In this document: positions 10,792 through 18,773 of the stretch, piece after piece
Numbering within the stretch: position 1 is the first letter of the stretch
Layout: each line of letters begins with the position of its first letter
Assembly (NCBI RefSeq): GCF_000146185.1
Contig: NC_012778.1
Coordinates: forward strand, 1,433,001 to 1,497,000
DNA length: 64,000 nt
Direction: 5' to 3'
DNA from: [Eubacterium] eligens ATCC 27750
GTDB lineage: Bacteria; Bacillota; Clostridia; Lachnospirales; Lachnospiraceae
Program-made: the position numbers and the translations under genes
The notes under the pieces: model-generated
Told to the model about the DNA's origin: nothing
Seen by the model: the letters and a program-made list of their open reading frames with translations, nothing else
The model's database searches: none

Positions 10792-11763
10792 CTAAATAAG
10801 TCCAAAATTTCTCAATATAAATATCCACGCTGTAAGAGTCACACTTGAAAGTAATGTTGTAAGCACAACTATGCTTGATGACAGCACCTCGTCATTATCC
10901 ATACCTTTAGCCATAACAAAGCAGGTAACTGTAGATGGTGAAGCAAGCATAATAAGAATTGCCATAAGTTCCTGATTACGAAATCCCATTTTTACTGCTA
11001 TAGGAAGAAATATTGCTGCTAGACCCACGAGTTTTAAAAATGTAGCAATAACCGTAGGTTTAATCTTCTTAATTGCCTTTTTCCCTTCAAATGACGCACC
11101 AATACATATAAGTGCAACAGGTGTAGCTGTCTGCGCAATATTATTAATTGTCTTATTGATAATTACCGGATATCTTAATCCTGCAAGAGAAGATAACAAC
11201 CCCAGCACAATTCCTATAATTATCGGATTAGTTGCAATATTAAAGCACGCTTTTTTAATGTTTTCTTTCTTATCCGTAGATTGTTCTTCTGTGCTGCCAT
11301 GACACTCAGGATGTGCCTTAAAGGTAAGCACTATTACCGAAAATATATTAAACAACGGAACTGCAGCAACTATCATAAGTGGTGCCATTCCTGTACTCTG
11401 GTACATATTCTGTATGAATGCCATCCCAAGTATCGCCGCACTGCTTCTGAATGATGCCTGCACAAATGCACCCTTCTGCGTATCATCCTTCATGAATATC
11501 TCTGTGCATATCCATATTCCGCTAAACATTATAGTAGTGACTATCATACAGTACAGTACAAACTTAACATCAAACTGCGATTTAAAATCTGCTGCTGCTA
11601 AATCCCTGAATAACAGTACTGGAAGTGCCACCTTAAATACATATTTATTAGCCACATTTGCAAAATGGTCATCTATAACGCCAATCTGCTTTATTACCCA
11701 GCCAACTATCATAACTAAAAATATTGGTACCGTTGCATTTATACTATATAAGAAGCTGTCCAT
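10792..11763 (-). CDS. AEC family transporter
   Basis: A 323-residue integral membrane protein of the auxin efflux carrier family, which in bacteria includes malate/malonate and other organic-anion permeases. About ten hydrophobic helices in two blocks are separated by a hydrophilic stretch (about 155-175, HPECHGSTEEQSTDKKEN). The C-terminal half has the family's conserved segment MLASPSTVTCFVMA. It starts 15 bp downstream of thiD, suggesting one transcript, though a functional link to thiamin is not obvious. Confidence 0.9.
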   Translation of the reverse strand: MDSFLYSINATVPIFLVMIVGWVIKQIGVIDDHFANVANKYVFKVALPVLLFRDLAAADFKSQFDVKFVLYCMIVTTIMFSGIWICTEIFMKDDTQKGAFVQASFRSSAAILGMAFIQNMYQSTGMAPLMIVAAVPLFNIFSVIVLTFKAHPECHGSTEEQSTDKKENIKKACFNIATNPIIIGIVLGLLSSLAGLRYPVIINKTINNIAQTATPVALICIGASFEGKKAIKKIKPTVIATFLKLVGLAAIFLPIAVKMGFRNQELMAILIMLASPSTVTCFVMAKGMDNDEVLSSSIVVLTTLLSSVTLTAWIFILRNFGLI

Positions 11764-11778
11764 CTGTCTCTCCTTCTA

Positions 11779-12585
11779 CTACTTATTAATATCAAGCCAG
11801 TATGTATGGTCAAGCGGGCCACTGCCGCTTCCAAGATTAAGCCCTGCTTTCAACGCACCTGTCAGGTACTCTTTAGCTGCCTTCACACTTTCTTCTATTG
11901 ATAATCCCTGTGCAAGATTAGCTGCAATGGCTGATGACAATGTACAGCCAGTTCCATGTGTGTTAGGATTATCAACTCTCTCCCCATTAAGCCACACTAT
12001 TCTGCCATCTACACACAGACAGTCGTTAGCCGTATGAACAGCATGTCCTCCTTTTACTAAGACAGCCGCATGTCCTCCTTTTGATTTAAGATTCTCATAT
12101 ATCTTTATTGCTGCTTTCTCCATTGAATCTGCACTGTCAACAGTCATTCCTGTAAGCACTTCTGTCTCCGGAATATTAGGTGTAATAACATCTGCAAGCA
12201 CCATCAGGCGTTCTTTAAGAACCTCTGCTGCATCTTCCTTAATAAGTCTGCTTCCACTTGTTGATACCATTACTGGGTCAAGAACAATATTTCTTGCCTT
12301 ATATGTAATTAACGCATCTGCTATTGTTTCTATAAGTTCCTTTGACGCAACCATTCCTATCTTAACTGCATCAGGATATATATCTGTAAATATTGCATCA
12401 AGCTGTGCCTTAAGAAATTCAGGTGAAGATTCCGATATTCCTGTAACTCCTAAAGTATTCTGTGCTGTAAGGGCAGTAATTGCTGACATTCCATATACCT
12501 TATGTGCTGCAAATGTTTTTAAGTCTGCCTGTATTCCTGCTCCACCACTGCAATCACTTCCTGCTATTGTTAATGCTGTATTCAT
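11779..12585 (-). CDS. thiD: Hydroxymethylpyrimidine/phosphomethylpyrimidine kinase
   Basis: A 268-residue ribokinase-fold enzyme that phosphorylates HMP and HMP-P in thiamin synthesis or salvage. Visible motifs: SDCSGGAGIQADLKTF at the N-terminus, DPVMVSTSG, TPNIPE, VKGGH and the anion hole/catalytic segment NTHGTGCTLSSAIAA. GAAAGGA lies upstream of the ATG. No thiamin riboswitch is visible upstream; the leader instead holds two copies of a short dispersed box (see repeats). AEC transporter follows. Confidence 0.96.
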   Translation of the reverse strand: MNTALTIAGSDCSGGAGIQADLKTFAAHKVYGMSAITALTAQNTLGVTGISESSPEFLKAQLDAIFTDIYPDAVKIGMVASKELIETIADALITYKARNIVLDPVMVSTSGSRLIKEDAAEVLKERLMVLADVITPNIPETEVLTGMTVDSADSMEKAAIKIYENLKSKGGHAAVLVKGGHAVHTANDCLCVDGRIVWLNGERVDNPNTHGTGCTLSSAIAANLAQGLSIEESVKAAKEYLTGALKAGLNLGSGSGPLDHTYWLDINK

Positions 12586-12607
12586 ATAATTTCCTTTCTA
12601 CATCTAT

Positions 12608-12660
12608 TCTCATCGCTTCCCGCACGACTGTGAACTTTCCATGTTTTCTCTCATCGCTGC
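12608..12660 (-). repeat. Paired GCAGCGATGAGA boxes upstream of thiD
   Basis: Two minus-strand copies of the box GCAGCGATGAGA (12649-12660 exact; 12608-12619 with one change), each preceded by TGCGGG. The first follows the tRNA terminator almost directly and the second is just before the thiD ribosome site. The same box occurs twice between the ncRNA terminator and speA (47945-47956, 48070-48081). Confidence 0.6.
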
Positions 12661-12666
12661 CCGCAC

Positions 12667-12699
12667 AAAAAAAGCACCGAGGTTACCTCGGTGCTTTTA
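12667..12699 (-). terminator. Terminator of tRNA-Leu(AAG)
   Basis: Strong GC-rich hairpin (AAGCACCGAGG ... CCTCGGTGCTT) followed on the minus strand by seven T, 2 bp past the tRNA. Confidence 0.92.
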
Positions 12700-12700
12700 G

Positions 12701-12785
12701 TGCAGTCGGCGGGACTTGAACCCGCACCCAAGCAATATGGACTAGATCCTTAGTCTAGCGCGTATGCCAATTCCGCCACGACTGC
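12701..12785 (-). tRNA. tRNA-Leu, anticodon AAG
   Basis: An 85-nt class II tRNA. Acceptor stem GCAGTCG/CGACTGC, D-loop region TGGCGGAATTGGCA, anticodon stem CTAGA/TCTAG with loop CTAAGGA giving anticodon AAG (Leu, CUU), a long variable arm typical of Leu, and T arm GCGGGTTCAAGTCCCGC. The 3' CCA is not encoded. A34 would be expected to be read as inosine or unmodified A. Confidence 0.95.
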
Positions 12786-12829
12786 TTGTTTTGTTTTCGT
12801 GTCGCTCGCTGCTCGCTGACGACTTGATT

Positions 12830-12858
12830 ATAATATCACCACATCAATATAATGTCAA
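12830..12858 (-). promoter_or_regulatory. Promoter of tRNA-Leu(AAG)
   Basis: Minus strand: -35 TTGACA (12853-12858), 17-bp spacer, -10 TATTAT (12830-12835), about 45 bp upstream of the mature tRNA. Confidence 0.85.
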
Positions 12859-12912
12859 CAGCTTTTTTAAACTTTTTTGAAATTTTTTGAATTTTCTGTT
12901 TTTTCATGCTTC

Positions 12913-13160
12913 GACTTCCTTTTTGGACTTTTTCGTGCCTTTCCTCTGCATAAACGTCCAATCCAACCAGCTTTGACTTCTTTTTTGGACTTCATCGTGC
13001 CTTCCCTCTGCTTCAACGTCCAATCCAACCAGCTTTGGCTTCTTTTTTGGACTTCATCGTGCCTTCCCTCTGCTTCAACGTCCAATCCGAACAGCTTTGA
13101 CTTCTTTTTTGGACTTCATCGTGCCTTCCCTCCACTTCAACGTCCAATCCAACCAGCCTC
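12913..13160. repeat. Tandem repeat, 4 x 62 bp
   Basis: Four head-to-tail units start at 12913, 12975, 13037 and 13099, each exactly 62 bp with a few substitutions. Each unit contains TTGGAC ... GTCCAA, a short dyad. Because 62 is not a multiple of three, and open frames on both strands are only by-products of the repeat, I do not call a protein. It fills the gap between two divergently placed tRNA-Leu genes. Confidence 0.93.
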
Positions 13161-13205
13161 GATTCCCTTTCAGATAAGAAATTTTAAAAATGACAGCTAT
13201 TCATA

Positions 13206-13234
13206 TTGACACATTTTCAAATCTCCTATAAAAT
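13206..13234 (+). promoter_or_regulatory. Promoter of tRNA-Leu(CAG)
   Basis: -35 TTGACA (13206-13211), 17-bp spacer, -10 TAAAAT (13229-13234), about 45 bp upstream of the tRNA. Confidence 0.8.
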
Positions 13235-13277
13235 ATCAATGTTGTGTAACTTATTAAGTTTGTTATACATCATATAT

Positions 13278-13360
13278 GCAGAAGTGTCGGAATGGCAGAC
13301 GAGCAAGATTCAGATTCTTGTGCGGGTTACCGCGTGTGGGTTCAAGTCCCATCTTCTGCA
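13278..13360 (+). tRNA. tRNA-Leu, anticodon CAG
   Basis: An 83-nt class II tRNA. Acceptor GCAGAAG/CTTCTGC, anticodon stem CAAGA/TCTTG with loop TTCAGAT giving anticodon CAG (Leu, CUG), a long variable arm (TGCGGGTTACCGCG), T arm GTGGGTTCAAGTCCCAT. No encoded CCA. Confidence 0.95.
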
Positions 13361-13365
13361 CTCAT

Positions 13366-13405
13366 TAAAAGAACCGTGTGATTTTGTGTCACACGGTTCT
13401 TTTTT
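13366..13405 (+). terminator. Terminator of tRNA-Leu(CAG)
   Basis: AAGAACCGTGTGA ... TCACACGGTTCTT followed by TTTT; strong stem with A-tract on the other side, so it can also end the convergent minus-strand gene at 13414. Confidence 0.92.
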
Positions 13406-13413
13406 CATATCAA

Positions 13414-14058
13414 TTATATAACTTTCCTTTTCAATATCTCCTGCATAACAAAAGCCTTGCGCATCTCATTCTTATCGAACTTAAGGTCATCAAGAATAAC
13501 TTTATCTCCCATCTGACTCTGTGGAACAATCTCATCATTATATTCATGTCCGCAGTCATACTGTGTAAATGTGTGTCCGCCTGTCATATCAGAATAAGTT
13601 CCTGTGCTTCCTGCCTGCATAACCGGTGAATGAAATTCTGCTTTATCAAAAGTCTTCATCACAGGTGCTGCATTATCTGCCGCTGGTGGCGGTGCAGTAT
13701 ACTGTGGCACAGGTGCCTCTGCCCTGTGTGAACTCACTGCGTCAGAGCCGGCAGTTTTTCCCTGAAAATTATTTCTCTCACGAATCTGCTGCTTGAGTCT
13801 TTCAGCTTCTGCGCTTGTCATCTTCTGACTACCTGAATATGTCTGTTGTTCCCTGTTAAGATTCGCTCCATGGCTTAATGTTCCCTGCTTTAACGGACCA
13901 TTAACAGGATAAGCATTCTGTGTCTGTTGCACATTCTGGTTATGTTCTTGCATATTACGCTGGTGTTCCTGCATGCGCTCCTGCTGCATCTTCTTGGCTT
14001 TATTCATATTCATTATAACTATAATAATGAATATTGCCCATATAATTATTATTTCCAT
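13414..14058 (-). CDS. Hypothetical membrane-anchored protein, low complexity
   Basis: A 214-residue protein I do not recognise. Residues 2-16 form one hydrophobic helix (IIIIWAIFIIIVI), followed by K/Q/M-rich, probably helical sequence and a long Q/N/P-rich region that looks disordered. The last about 35 residues (DKVILDDLKFDKNEMRKAF) look like a short folded tail. It lies 34 bp or so downstream of floA on the same strand, so it may share that transcript and act at the same membrane domains; this is only inference from position. Confidence 0.7.
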   Translation of the reverse strand: MEIIIIWAIFIIIVIMNMNKAKKMQQERMQEHQRNMQEHNQNVQQTQNAYPVNGPLKQGTLSHGANLNREQQTYSGSQKMTSAEAERLKQQIRERNNFQGKTAGSDAVSSHRAEAPVPQYTAPPPAADNAAPVMKTFDKAEFHSPVMQAGSTGTYSDMTGGHTFTQYDCGHEYNDEIVPQSQMGDKVILDDLKFDKNEMRKAFVMQEILKRKVI

Positions 14059-14091
14059 ACAAATCCGCTTTCCTTTTAATTCACAAGTTCA

Positions 14092-15042
14092 TTAAATAGT
14101 TGCCGGCTTCTCTGTTTCTCCTGCTATCGACTGTCTCATCTTAGTATCAGCCTTCAGATTCTGAAGGTCATAATAATCCTTAAAGCCCATTCTGCCTGTT
14201 CTTAAAGCTTCAGCCAAAGCCTTAGGTACTTCTGCCTCAGCAGCTACAACGCTTGCTTTCATCTCCTGCTCAAGAGCAACAGCGGCTGCTCTTCTTTCCT
14301 CTGCCTTAGCCTGTGCAATATTCTTATCAGCCTCAGCCTGAAGGCTCTGAAGATGAGCGCCTATATTTCTTCCGATATCAACATCCGCAATATCAATAGA
14401 AAGAATCTGGAAAGCTGTTCCAATATCAAGACCCTTCTGTAATATAGCCTTGGAGATAGAATCAGGATTCTCAAGCACGCTCTTGTGCGAATCTGCTGAA
14501 CCTACTGTTGTTACAATACCCTCACCAACTCTGGCAATTACAGTAGCCTCGCCTGCACCACCAACCAACTGGTTAATATTAGTTCTAACAGTAACTCTTG
14601 CCTTAACTAACAGTTCAATACCATCCTTGGCAACTGCTGAAATATTAGGTGTCTCAATAACCTTAGGGTTAACACTCATTCTGACAGCCTCTAAAACATC
14701 ACGGCCTGCAAGGTCGATAGCTGCTGCCATCTCAAATGGTATGTTCATACCGGCTCTGCTTGATGCAATAAGCGCATTAACAACAGCGTCTACATGACCA
14801 CCTGCCATATAATGTGACTCAAGCTGATTAGTGTTAAGCTGTAATCCGGCTTTTCTTGCCTGAATAAGTGGAAGCACAATTCTTGCTGGTGGAACCTTTC
14901 TCAGTCTCATACCGATAAGAGTTCCTATACCGACATGGCTTCCTGATGCTAATGCTGTAATCCATAATCTCATTGGTACAAATGCGAATAACAATATAAG
15001 CAGTACCACAATAATGATTGGAATAATTGGAATGTAAGGCAT
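14092..15042 (-). CDS. floA: Flotillin-like protein FloA
   Basis: A 316-residue scaffold protein of functional membrane microdomains (YqfA/FloA family). An N-terminal membrane segment (about 5-27) is followed by the SPFH-like domain with [16 protein letters not shown], and a helical Ala/Glu-rich region (about 240-290, [20 protein letters not shown]) that drives oligomerisation. I chose ATG at 15042 because AAAGGGGGA lies 8 nt upstream; a longer in-frame start would lack an RBS. A Q-rich membrane protein gene follows, possibly co-transcribed. Confidence 0.95.
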   Translation of the reverse strand: MPYIPIIPIIIVVLLILLFAFVPMRLWITALASGSHVGIGTLIGMRLRKVPPARIVLPLIQARKAGLQLNTNQLESHYMAGGHVDAVVNALIASSRAGMNIPFEMAAAIDLAGRDVLEAVRMSVNPKVIETPNISAVAKDGIELLVKARVTVRTNINQLVGGAGEATVIARVGEGIVTTVGSADSHKSVLENPDSISKAILQKGLDIGTAFQILSIDIADVDIGRNIGAHLQSLQAEADKNIAQAKAEERRAAAVALEQEMKASVVAAEAEVPKALAEALRTGRMGFKDYYDLQNLKADTKMRQSIAGETEKPATI

Positions 15043-15194
15043 AATTAATCCCCCTTTATATATTTTGATTTTCAAAAATATTATTACATATAATGAGAAA
15101 AAATACCACATTTATATAGAATCATTTTAAAAAATCTGCTATAGTAATTAGTAATCGATAATTTTTTGTCAATTATTACAAAGGAGGTTTCATT

Positions 15195-16664
15195 ATGTTA
15201 TCTAATGATGCTACTATTCAGAATATCAAGCATGAAATCCTGTATGAAGTTGCCAAGCTCGCATATGCAGGAAGGTTTGAAGAAGAAAAGGACGAACTGG
15301 CATACAAGATGTTTCCCGGTCCTAAAGCAAGATTCCGCTGTTGTGTATATAAAGAAAGAGAAATCGCAAGACAGCGAATCCGCCTTGCAGAAGGCAAATG
15401 TCCAACAGAAAGTGACCATCCGGGTGCCAATAACATAATCCAGGTAATTGAAGCCGCATGTGCCGACTGTCCACTTTCTCACTATATCGTAACTGATAAT
15501 TGTAGAAAATGTATGATGAAAGCCTGCCAGCAGGCATGTAAGTTCGGTGCTGTAAGCATGACAAGAGACAGAGCCTACATAGACCCTGACAAATGCAAGG
15601 AATGCGGCATGTGTGCCAAAGCCTGTCCATACAATGCAATCGCAGACCTCATAAGGCCATGTAAGAAAATCTGTCCAGCCAATGCTATTACAATGGATGA
15701 GAATGGCATCTGTGAAATAGATGAAAACAAATGTATCCAGTGCGGACAGTGTATCCACGCCTGTCCATTCGGTGCTATCGGTTCTAAAACTGATATAGTT
15801 GATGTAATAAAGGCAATCGTAGACGGAAAGAAAGTCGTTGCCATGGTAGCACCTGCTGTTGAAGGACAGTTTGGAGACACAATAACAATGAGCAGCATCC
15901 GCACAGCATGCAAGAAGCTGGGCTTTAATGATATGTATGAGGTAGGTCTTGGCGGAGACCTTACTGCACAGGCCGAGGCAGAAGAATGGCTTGAAGCAGC
16001 TAAAGAAGGAAAGAAGCTTACAACCTCATGCTGTCCTGCATTTGTTAATCTGATTAAGAAACAGTATCCTGAGCTTGCAGAACATATATCAACAACTATA
16101 TCCCCTATGTTTGCACTTTCAAGACTTCTTAAGTCAGAAGATCCTGATACAATAACCGTATTTATCGGACCATGTATAGCCAAGAAGAATGAAAAGCAGG
16201 AATATAAGGGTCAGGGAAATGCTGATTTCGTACTTACACTCGGTGAATTCAGAGCAATGATGCGGGCTAAAGAAGTAGTTCTTGAGCCTGAGGAAAACAG
16301 CGACCAGCAGGCAAGCATATATGGTAAAAGATTCGGTAACGGAGGCGGTGTTTCCGCTGCTGTTGCACAATGTATGCGTGAAGCAGGTGCTGACCCTGAT
16401 AAATTCAATATAGAAAAATGCTCAGGTGCTGCCGAATGTAAGAAAGCACTTACACTTCTTAAAGTAGGAAAACTCCCTGCAGATTTCATTGAGGGAATGG
16501 TATGTGAAGGCGGCTGTGTTGGTGGACCAAGCCGTCACAGAAGCGGAAAGAATCCTGTTCTTGCTGCCAAAGACCGTGACAAGCTGCTCGCCGAAGCAGA
16601 CAACCGTAATGTTTCAGACAACTTAAGTAAATATGACTTAACAGCATTTTCAATGCACAAATAA
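15195..16664 (+). CDS. [FeFe] hydrogenase, group B-like, monomeric
   Basis: A 489-residue iron-only hydrogenase-type protein. The N-terminal about 130 residues include Cys motifs (CADCPLSHY, CRKCMMKACQQAC), then two 4Fe-4S ferredoxin motifs (CKECGMCAKACPYNAI; CIQCGQCIHACPFGAI). The H-cluster domain shows L1 TSCCPAFV, L2 GPCIAKKNE and L3 EGMVCEGGCVGG. TSCCPAF instead of TSCCPxW and the Cys arrangement fit the poorly studied group B enzymes of gut Clostridia more than the bifurcating group A. A strong AAGGAGG precedes the ATG. It has no maturase genes beside it and is divergent from floA. Confidence 0.9.
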   Translation: MLSNDATIQNIKHEILYEVAKLAYAGRFEEEKDELAYKMFPGPKARFRCCVYKEREIARQRIRLAEGKCPTESDHPGANNIIQVIEAACADCPLSHYIVTDNCRKCMMKACQQACKFGAVSMTRDRAYIDPDKCKECGMCAKACPYNAIADLIRPCKKICPANAITMDENGICEIDENKCIQCGQCIHACPFGAIGSKTDIVDVIKAIVDGKKVVAMVAPAVEGQFGDTITMSSIRTACKKLGFNDMYEVGLGGDLTAQAEAEEWLEAAKEGKKLTTSCCPAFVNLIKKQYPELAEHISTTISPMFALSRLLKSEDPDTITVFIGPCIAKKNEKQEYKGQGNADFVLTLGEFRAMMRAKEVVLEPEENSDQQASIYGKRFGNGGGVSAAVAQCMREAGADPDKFNIEKCSGAAECKKALTLLKVGKLPADFIEGMVCEGGCVGGPSRHRSGKNPVLAAKDRDKLLAEADNRNVSDNLSKYDLTAFSMHK

Positions 16665-16674
16665 AATTAACGCA

Positions 16675-16717
16675 AAATAGCGTTGGCAATATTCACATTG
16701 TCAACGCTATTTTTTTA
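16675..16717 (+). terminator. Terminator of the hydrogenase gene, shared with convergent permease
   Basis: 16-bp imperfect stem (16675-16690 and 16697-16712) followed by TTTTTTT. The convergent permease gene ends inside it. Confidence 0.88.
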
Positions 16718-17471
16718 GTGCTGCTTTTAAAGTAAGCACAACAAGTTTTTCAAATATCACACTCAATACAACAATTATAACCGTCCACGCCAGCAAATCA
16801 TCCGTATCAAGATATATTTTCGACATATAAAGCATTTGTCCAACAGAACCTTTGGGCATTCCGATAATCTCTGCTGCCACTCCTGCTTTCCAAGCCATAC
16901 CAGCAGTAACTCTTCCTGCTGATATAAGATAAGGTGAAAGCTGTGGCATGATAATATAACGTATTCTGCGAATCCAAGGAATATGAAATACATCTGCCAT
17001 TTCCCTAATGCCTTTATCAGTACTTCTAAGACCGGTCAGTGTATTCTGGTATATAACAGGCACAACTATTAAAAATGCAATGAACACCGACAGGTTCTTT
17101 GCCGTAAACCATATAAGACATATAACCACAAAAGACGCAACAGGTACTGCCTTAATTGTAACCATCCACGGCCACAGAATATATTCAACAGGCTTACATA
17201 TATATGCAAGCACTGCACATATAATTCCACACAATAATCCTGCGAGAAATCCACCGACAATATGATACATTGTAAACCACACAGTTCCTGCAAAATCCGG
17301 TTCATGCCATATAGTAAATAATCTGCCAAGCACCTGTACCGGTGTCACTAATAATATCGGTGAATCAATCTTTAGCGCAGCTATTTCCCATAAAATAAGT
17401 GCCAGCATAACTGCCAGCACTTTATATATTACATTCAATATCTTCTTATTAATATTCATAATAGAAATCAT
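16707..17471 (-). CDS. ABC transporter permease (SsuC/TauC-type)
   Basis: A 254-residue BPD-type permease of the nitrate/taurine/sulfonate class. About six hydrophobic helices are visible and the coupling region is GLRSTDKGIREMADVF with the family signature downstream (ISAGRVTAGMAWKAGVAAEIIG). It overlaps the end of the binding-protein gene by about 20 bp, so the two are translationally coupled. The start is uncertain: ATG at 17471 or at 17459. No ATPase gene follows before the terminator, so the ATPase must come from elsewhere in the genome. Confidence 0.88.
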   Translation of the reverse strand: MISIMNINKKILNVIYKVLAVMLALILWEIAALKIDSPILLVTPVQVLGRLFTIWHEPDFAGTVWFTMYHIVGGFLAGLLCGIICAVLAYICKPVEYILWPWMVTIKAVPVASFVVICLIWFTAKNLSVFIAFLIVVPVIYQNTLTGLRSTDKGIREMADVFHIPWIRRIRYIIMPQLSPYLISAGRVTAGMAWKAGVAAEIIGMPKGSVGQMLYMSKIYLDTDDLLAWTVIIVVLSVIFEKLVVLTLKAALKK

Positions 17472-18450
17472 CTTTCGGCATACTGCCACCTACCGACTTA
17501 GGATTCTGGTCATATAACACCTGTAAGAACCCTTCTAGTGCACTTCTCATGTTATTATTAATATAGCATACAATATGGCACTTAGGAAGAGCCTTATTAG
17601 CTATTGCTTCTGATGCAACAATTCCATACTCAGCAATAAGCTGTGCTGTCTCATCAATATTGCTTGAAGTATATGCAACACTTTCGTTATATTCATCAAT
17701 GAACTTCTTAAGCTGTTCTGGATATTTTTCAGCAAATTCTTTTCTTACAACAATTACACCTGTAACAATCTTAGAATTATTATTAATCTTCTCCCATGCT
17801 TCATTAAGATCCATAACAACTCTTAAACCACTAATCTGGGCACTTGCTGCTGTAACAAAAGGCTGTGGAAGAACAGCAATTGCACCATCTTCTGACTTTA
17901 ACTTAGAAAGTGCTTCTGTTGTATCTGAACACCACACAATATCAACATCTTTGTCGGCATCAAGTCCGTTACCTGAAAGAATATATCTTATGGTATATTC
18001 CGGCACAGCCCCCATTCCTGTAGCATATATAGTCTTACCCTTAAGGTCACTGATACTGTTAACAGTGTTGCCTCTTTCTACAAGATTAAGAACGCCAAGT
18101 GTATTAACAGCAACAACCTGGACCTTGCCTTCCGTCTTATTATATATATTAGCTGCAAGATTAGATGGTACAGCTGCTATATCAATCTCCCCGGTTGCAA
18201 GCGGCGTTACAAATGCAGATGCATCAGTAGCAAAATCTTCAAATGCATATGTGTTCTTAGTATTTCCATTCTCTGAATCTTTGCGTAGCTTAACCATCCC
18301 CATCGCTGTAGGTCCTGCCATAGCTCCGATTCTTATTGTTGTTGTCTCTTCTGTCTGACTCTCACCTTCATTATTGACTGATTTTCCTGCACATGCCGCA
18401 AATGAAAATACCATAATAACCGAAAGCATAACTGCTAGTAATTTCTTCAA
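17449..18450 (-). CDS. NMT1/SsuA-type ABC substrate-binding lipoprotein
   Basis: A 333-residue periplasmic-type binding protein anchored by a lipobox (FSFAAC). The mature part has the NMT1-like pattern IRIGAMAGPTAMG at the N-terminus, IDIAAVPSNLAANIYNKT and VNTLGVLNLVERGN. It would feed the overlapping SsuC-type permease. Family members carry sulfonates, nitrate, pyrimidine thiamin precursors and other small molecules; the ligand cannot be assigned. A small HPr-like gene lies 25 bp upstream and may be part of the same transcript. Confidence 0.88.
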   Translation of the reverse strand: MKKLLAVMLSVIMVFSFAACAGKSVNNEGESQTEETTTIRIGAMAGPTAMGMVKLRKDSENGNTKNTYAFEDFATDASAFVTPLATGEIDIAAVPSNLAANIYNKTEGKVQVVAVNTLGVLNLVERGNTVNSISDLKGKTIYATGMGAVPEYTIRYILSGNGLDADKDVDIVWCSDTTEALSKLKSEDGAIAVLPQPFVTAASAQISGLRVVMDLNEAWEKINNNSKIVTGVIVVRKEFAEKYPEQLKKFIDEYNESVAYTSSNIDETAQLIAEYGIVASEAIANKALPKCHIVCYINNNMRSALEGFLQVLYDQNPKSVGGSMPKDDFYYEY

Positions 18451-18475
18451 CTTATTATTCTCCTGATATATTTAA

Positions 18476-18712
18476 TTAGTATTCCATGAACTCCTGTATA
18501 TCCCTTAATACATCCTCTATCTCGCCTTCTCCGTCATTAATTGTAAGCTGCAATGGTTTACTGATATCCAGACTGAATAAACCAACTAAGGATTTGCCAT
18601 CAACACAGCTATACCCCGACTCCACATCAAATCCACATGAGTACTTACTAATTGTACTTACAAACCTTTGAACCTTCTCCACAGAATCCAAAAGAATCGT
18701 CACTGTCAGCAT
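18476..18712 (-). CDS. HPr-like small protein lacking the phosphorylatable His
   Basis: A 78-residue protein with an HPr fold signature: the segment DVESGYSCVDGKSLVGLFSL matches the region around Ser46 of HPr, with KS and the downstream helix. The N-terminal GxHxRP motif that carries His15 is absent (TVTILLDSVEKVQRF instead). It can therefore not act as a PTS phosphocarrier but could be a regulatory module. Such proteins are found in many Clostridia. It precedes the NMT1-type transporter genes. Confidence 0.75.
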   Translation of the reverse strand: MLTVTILLDSVEKVQRFVSTISKYSCGFDVESGYSCVDGKSLVGLFSLDISKPLQLTINDGEGEIEDVLRDIQEFMEY

Positions 18713-18773
18713 ATTATTTCCTCCGCTTCCTCATCTTGTAATTGCAATATCAGTCACTAATATACACCATTTC

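Noticed and set aside
11414..12037. 207-codon plus-strand frame across the AEC/thiD junction
   Set aside because: It spans two well-identified minus-strand genes and has no recognisable domain.
12586..12660. Possible thiamin (TPP) riboswitch upstream of thiD
   Set aside because: The leader is too short and lacks the conserved CUGAGA and ACCUGA elements.
12867..13209. Open frames on both strands over the 62-bp tandem repeat
   Set aside because: The period is not a multiple of three, both strands are open only because of the repeat composition, and neither frame has an RBS.
15198..15758. Cys-rich open frames opposite the hydrogenase gene
   Set aside because: They mirror the ferredoxin-motif codons of the true gene; no RBS and no known domain.
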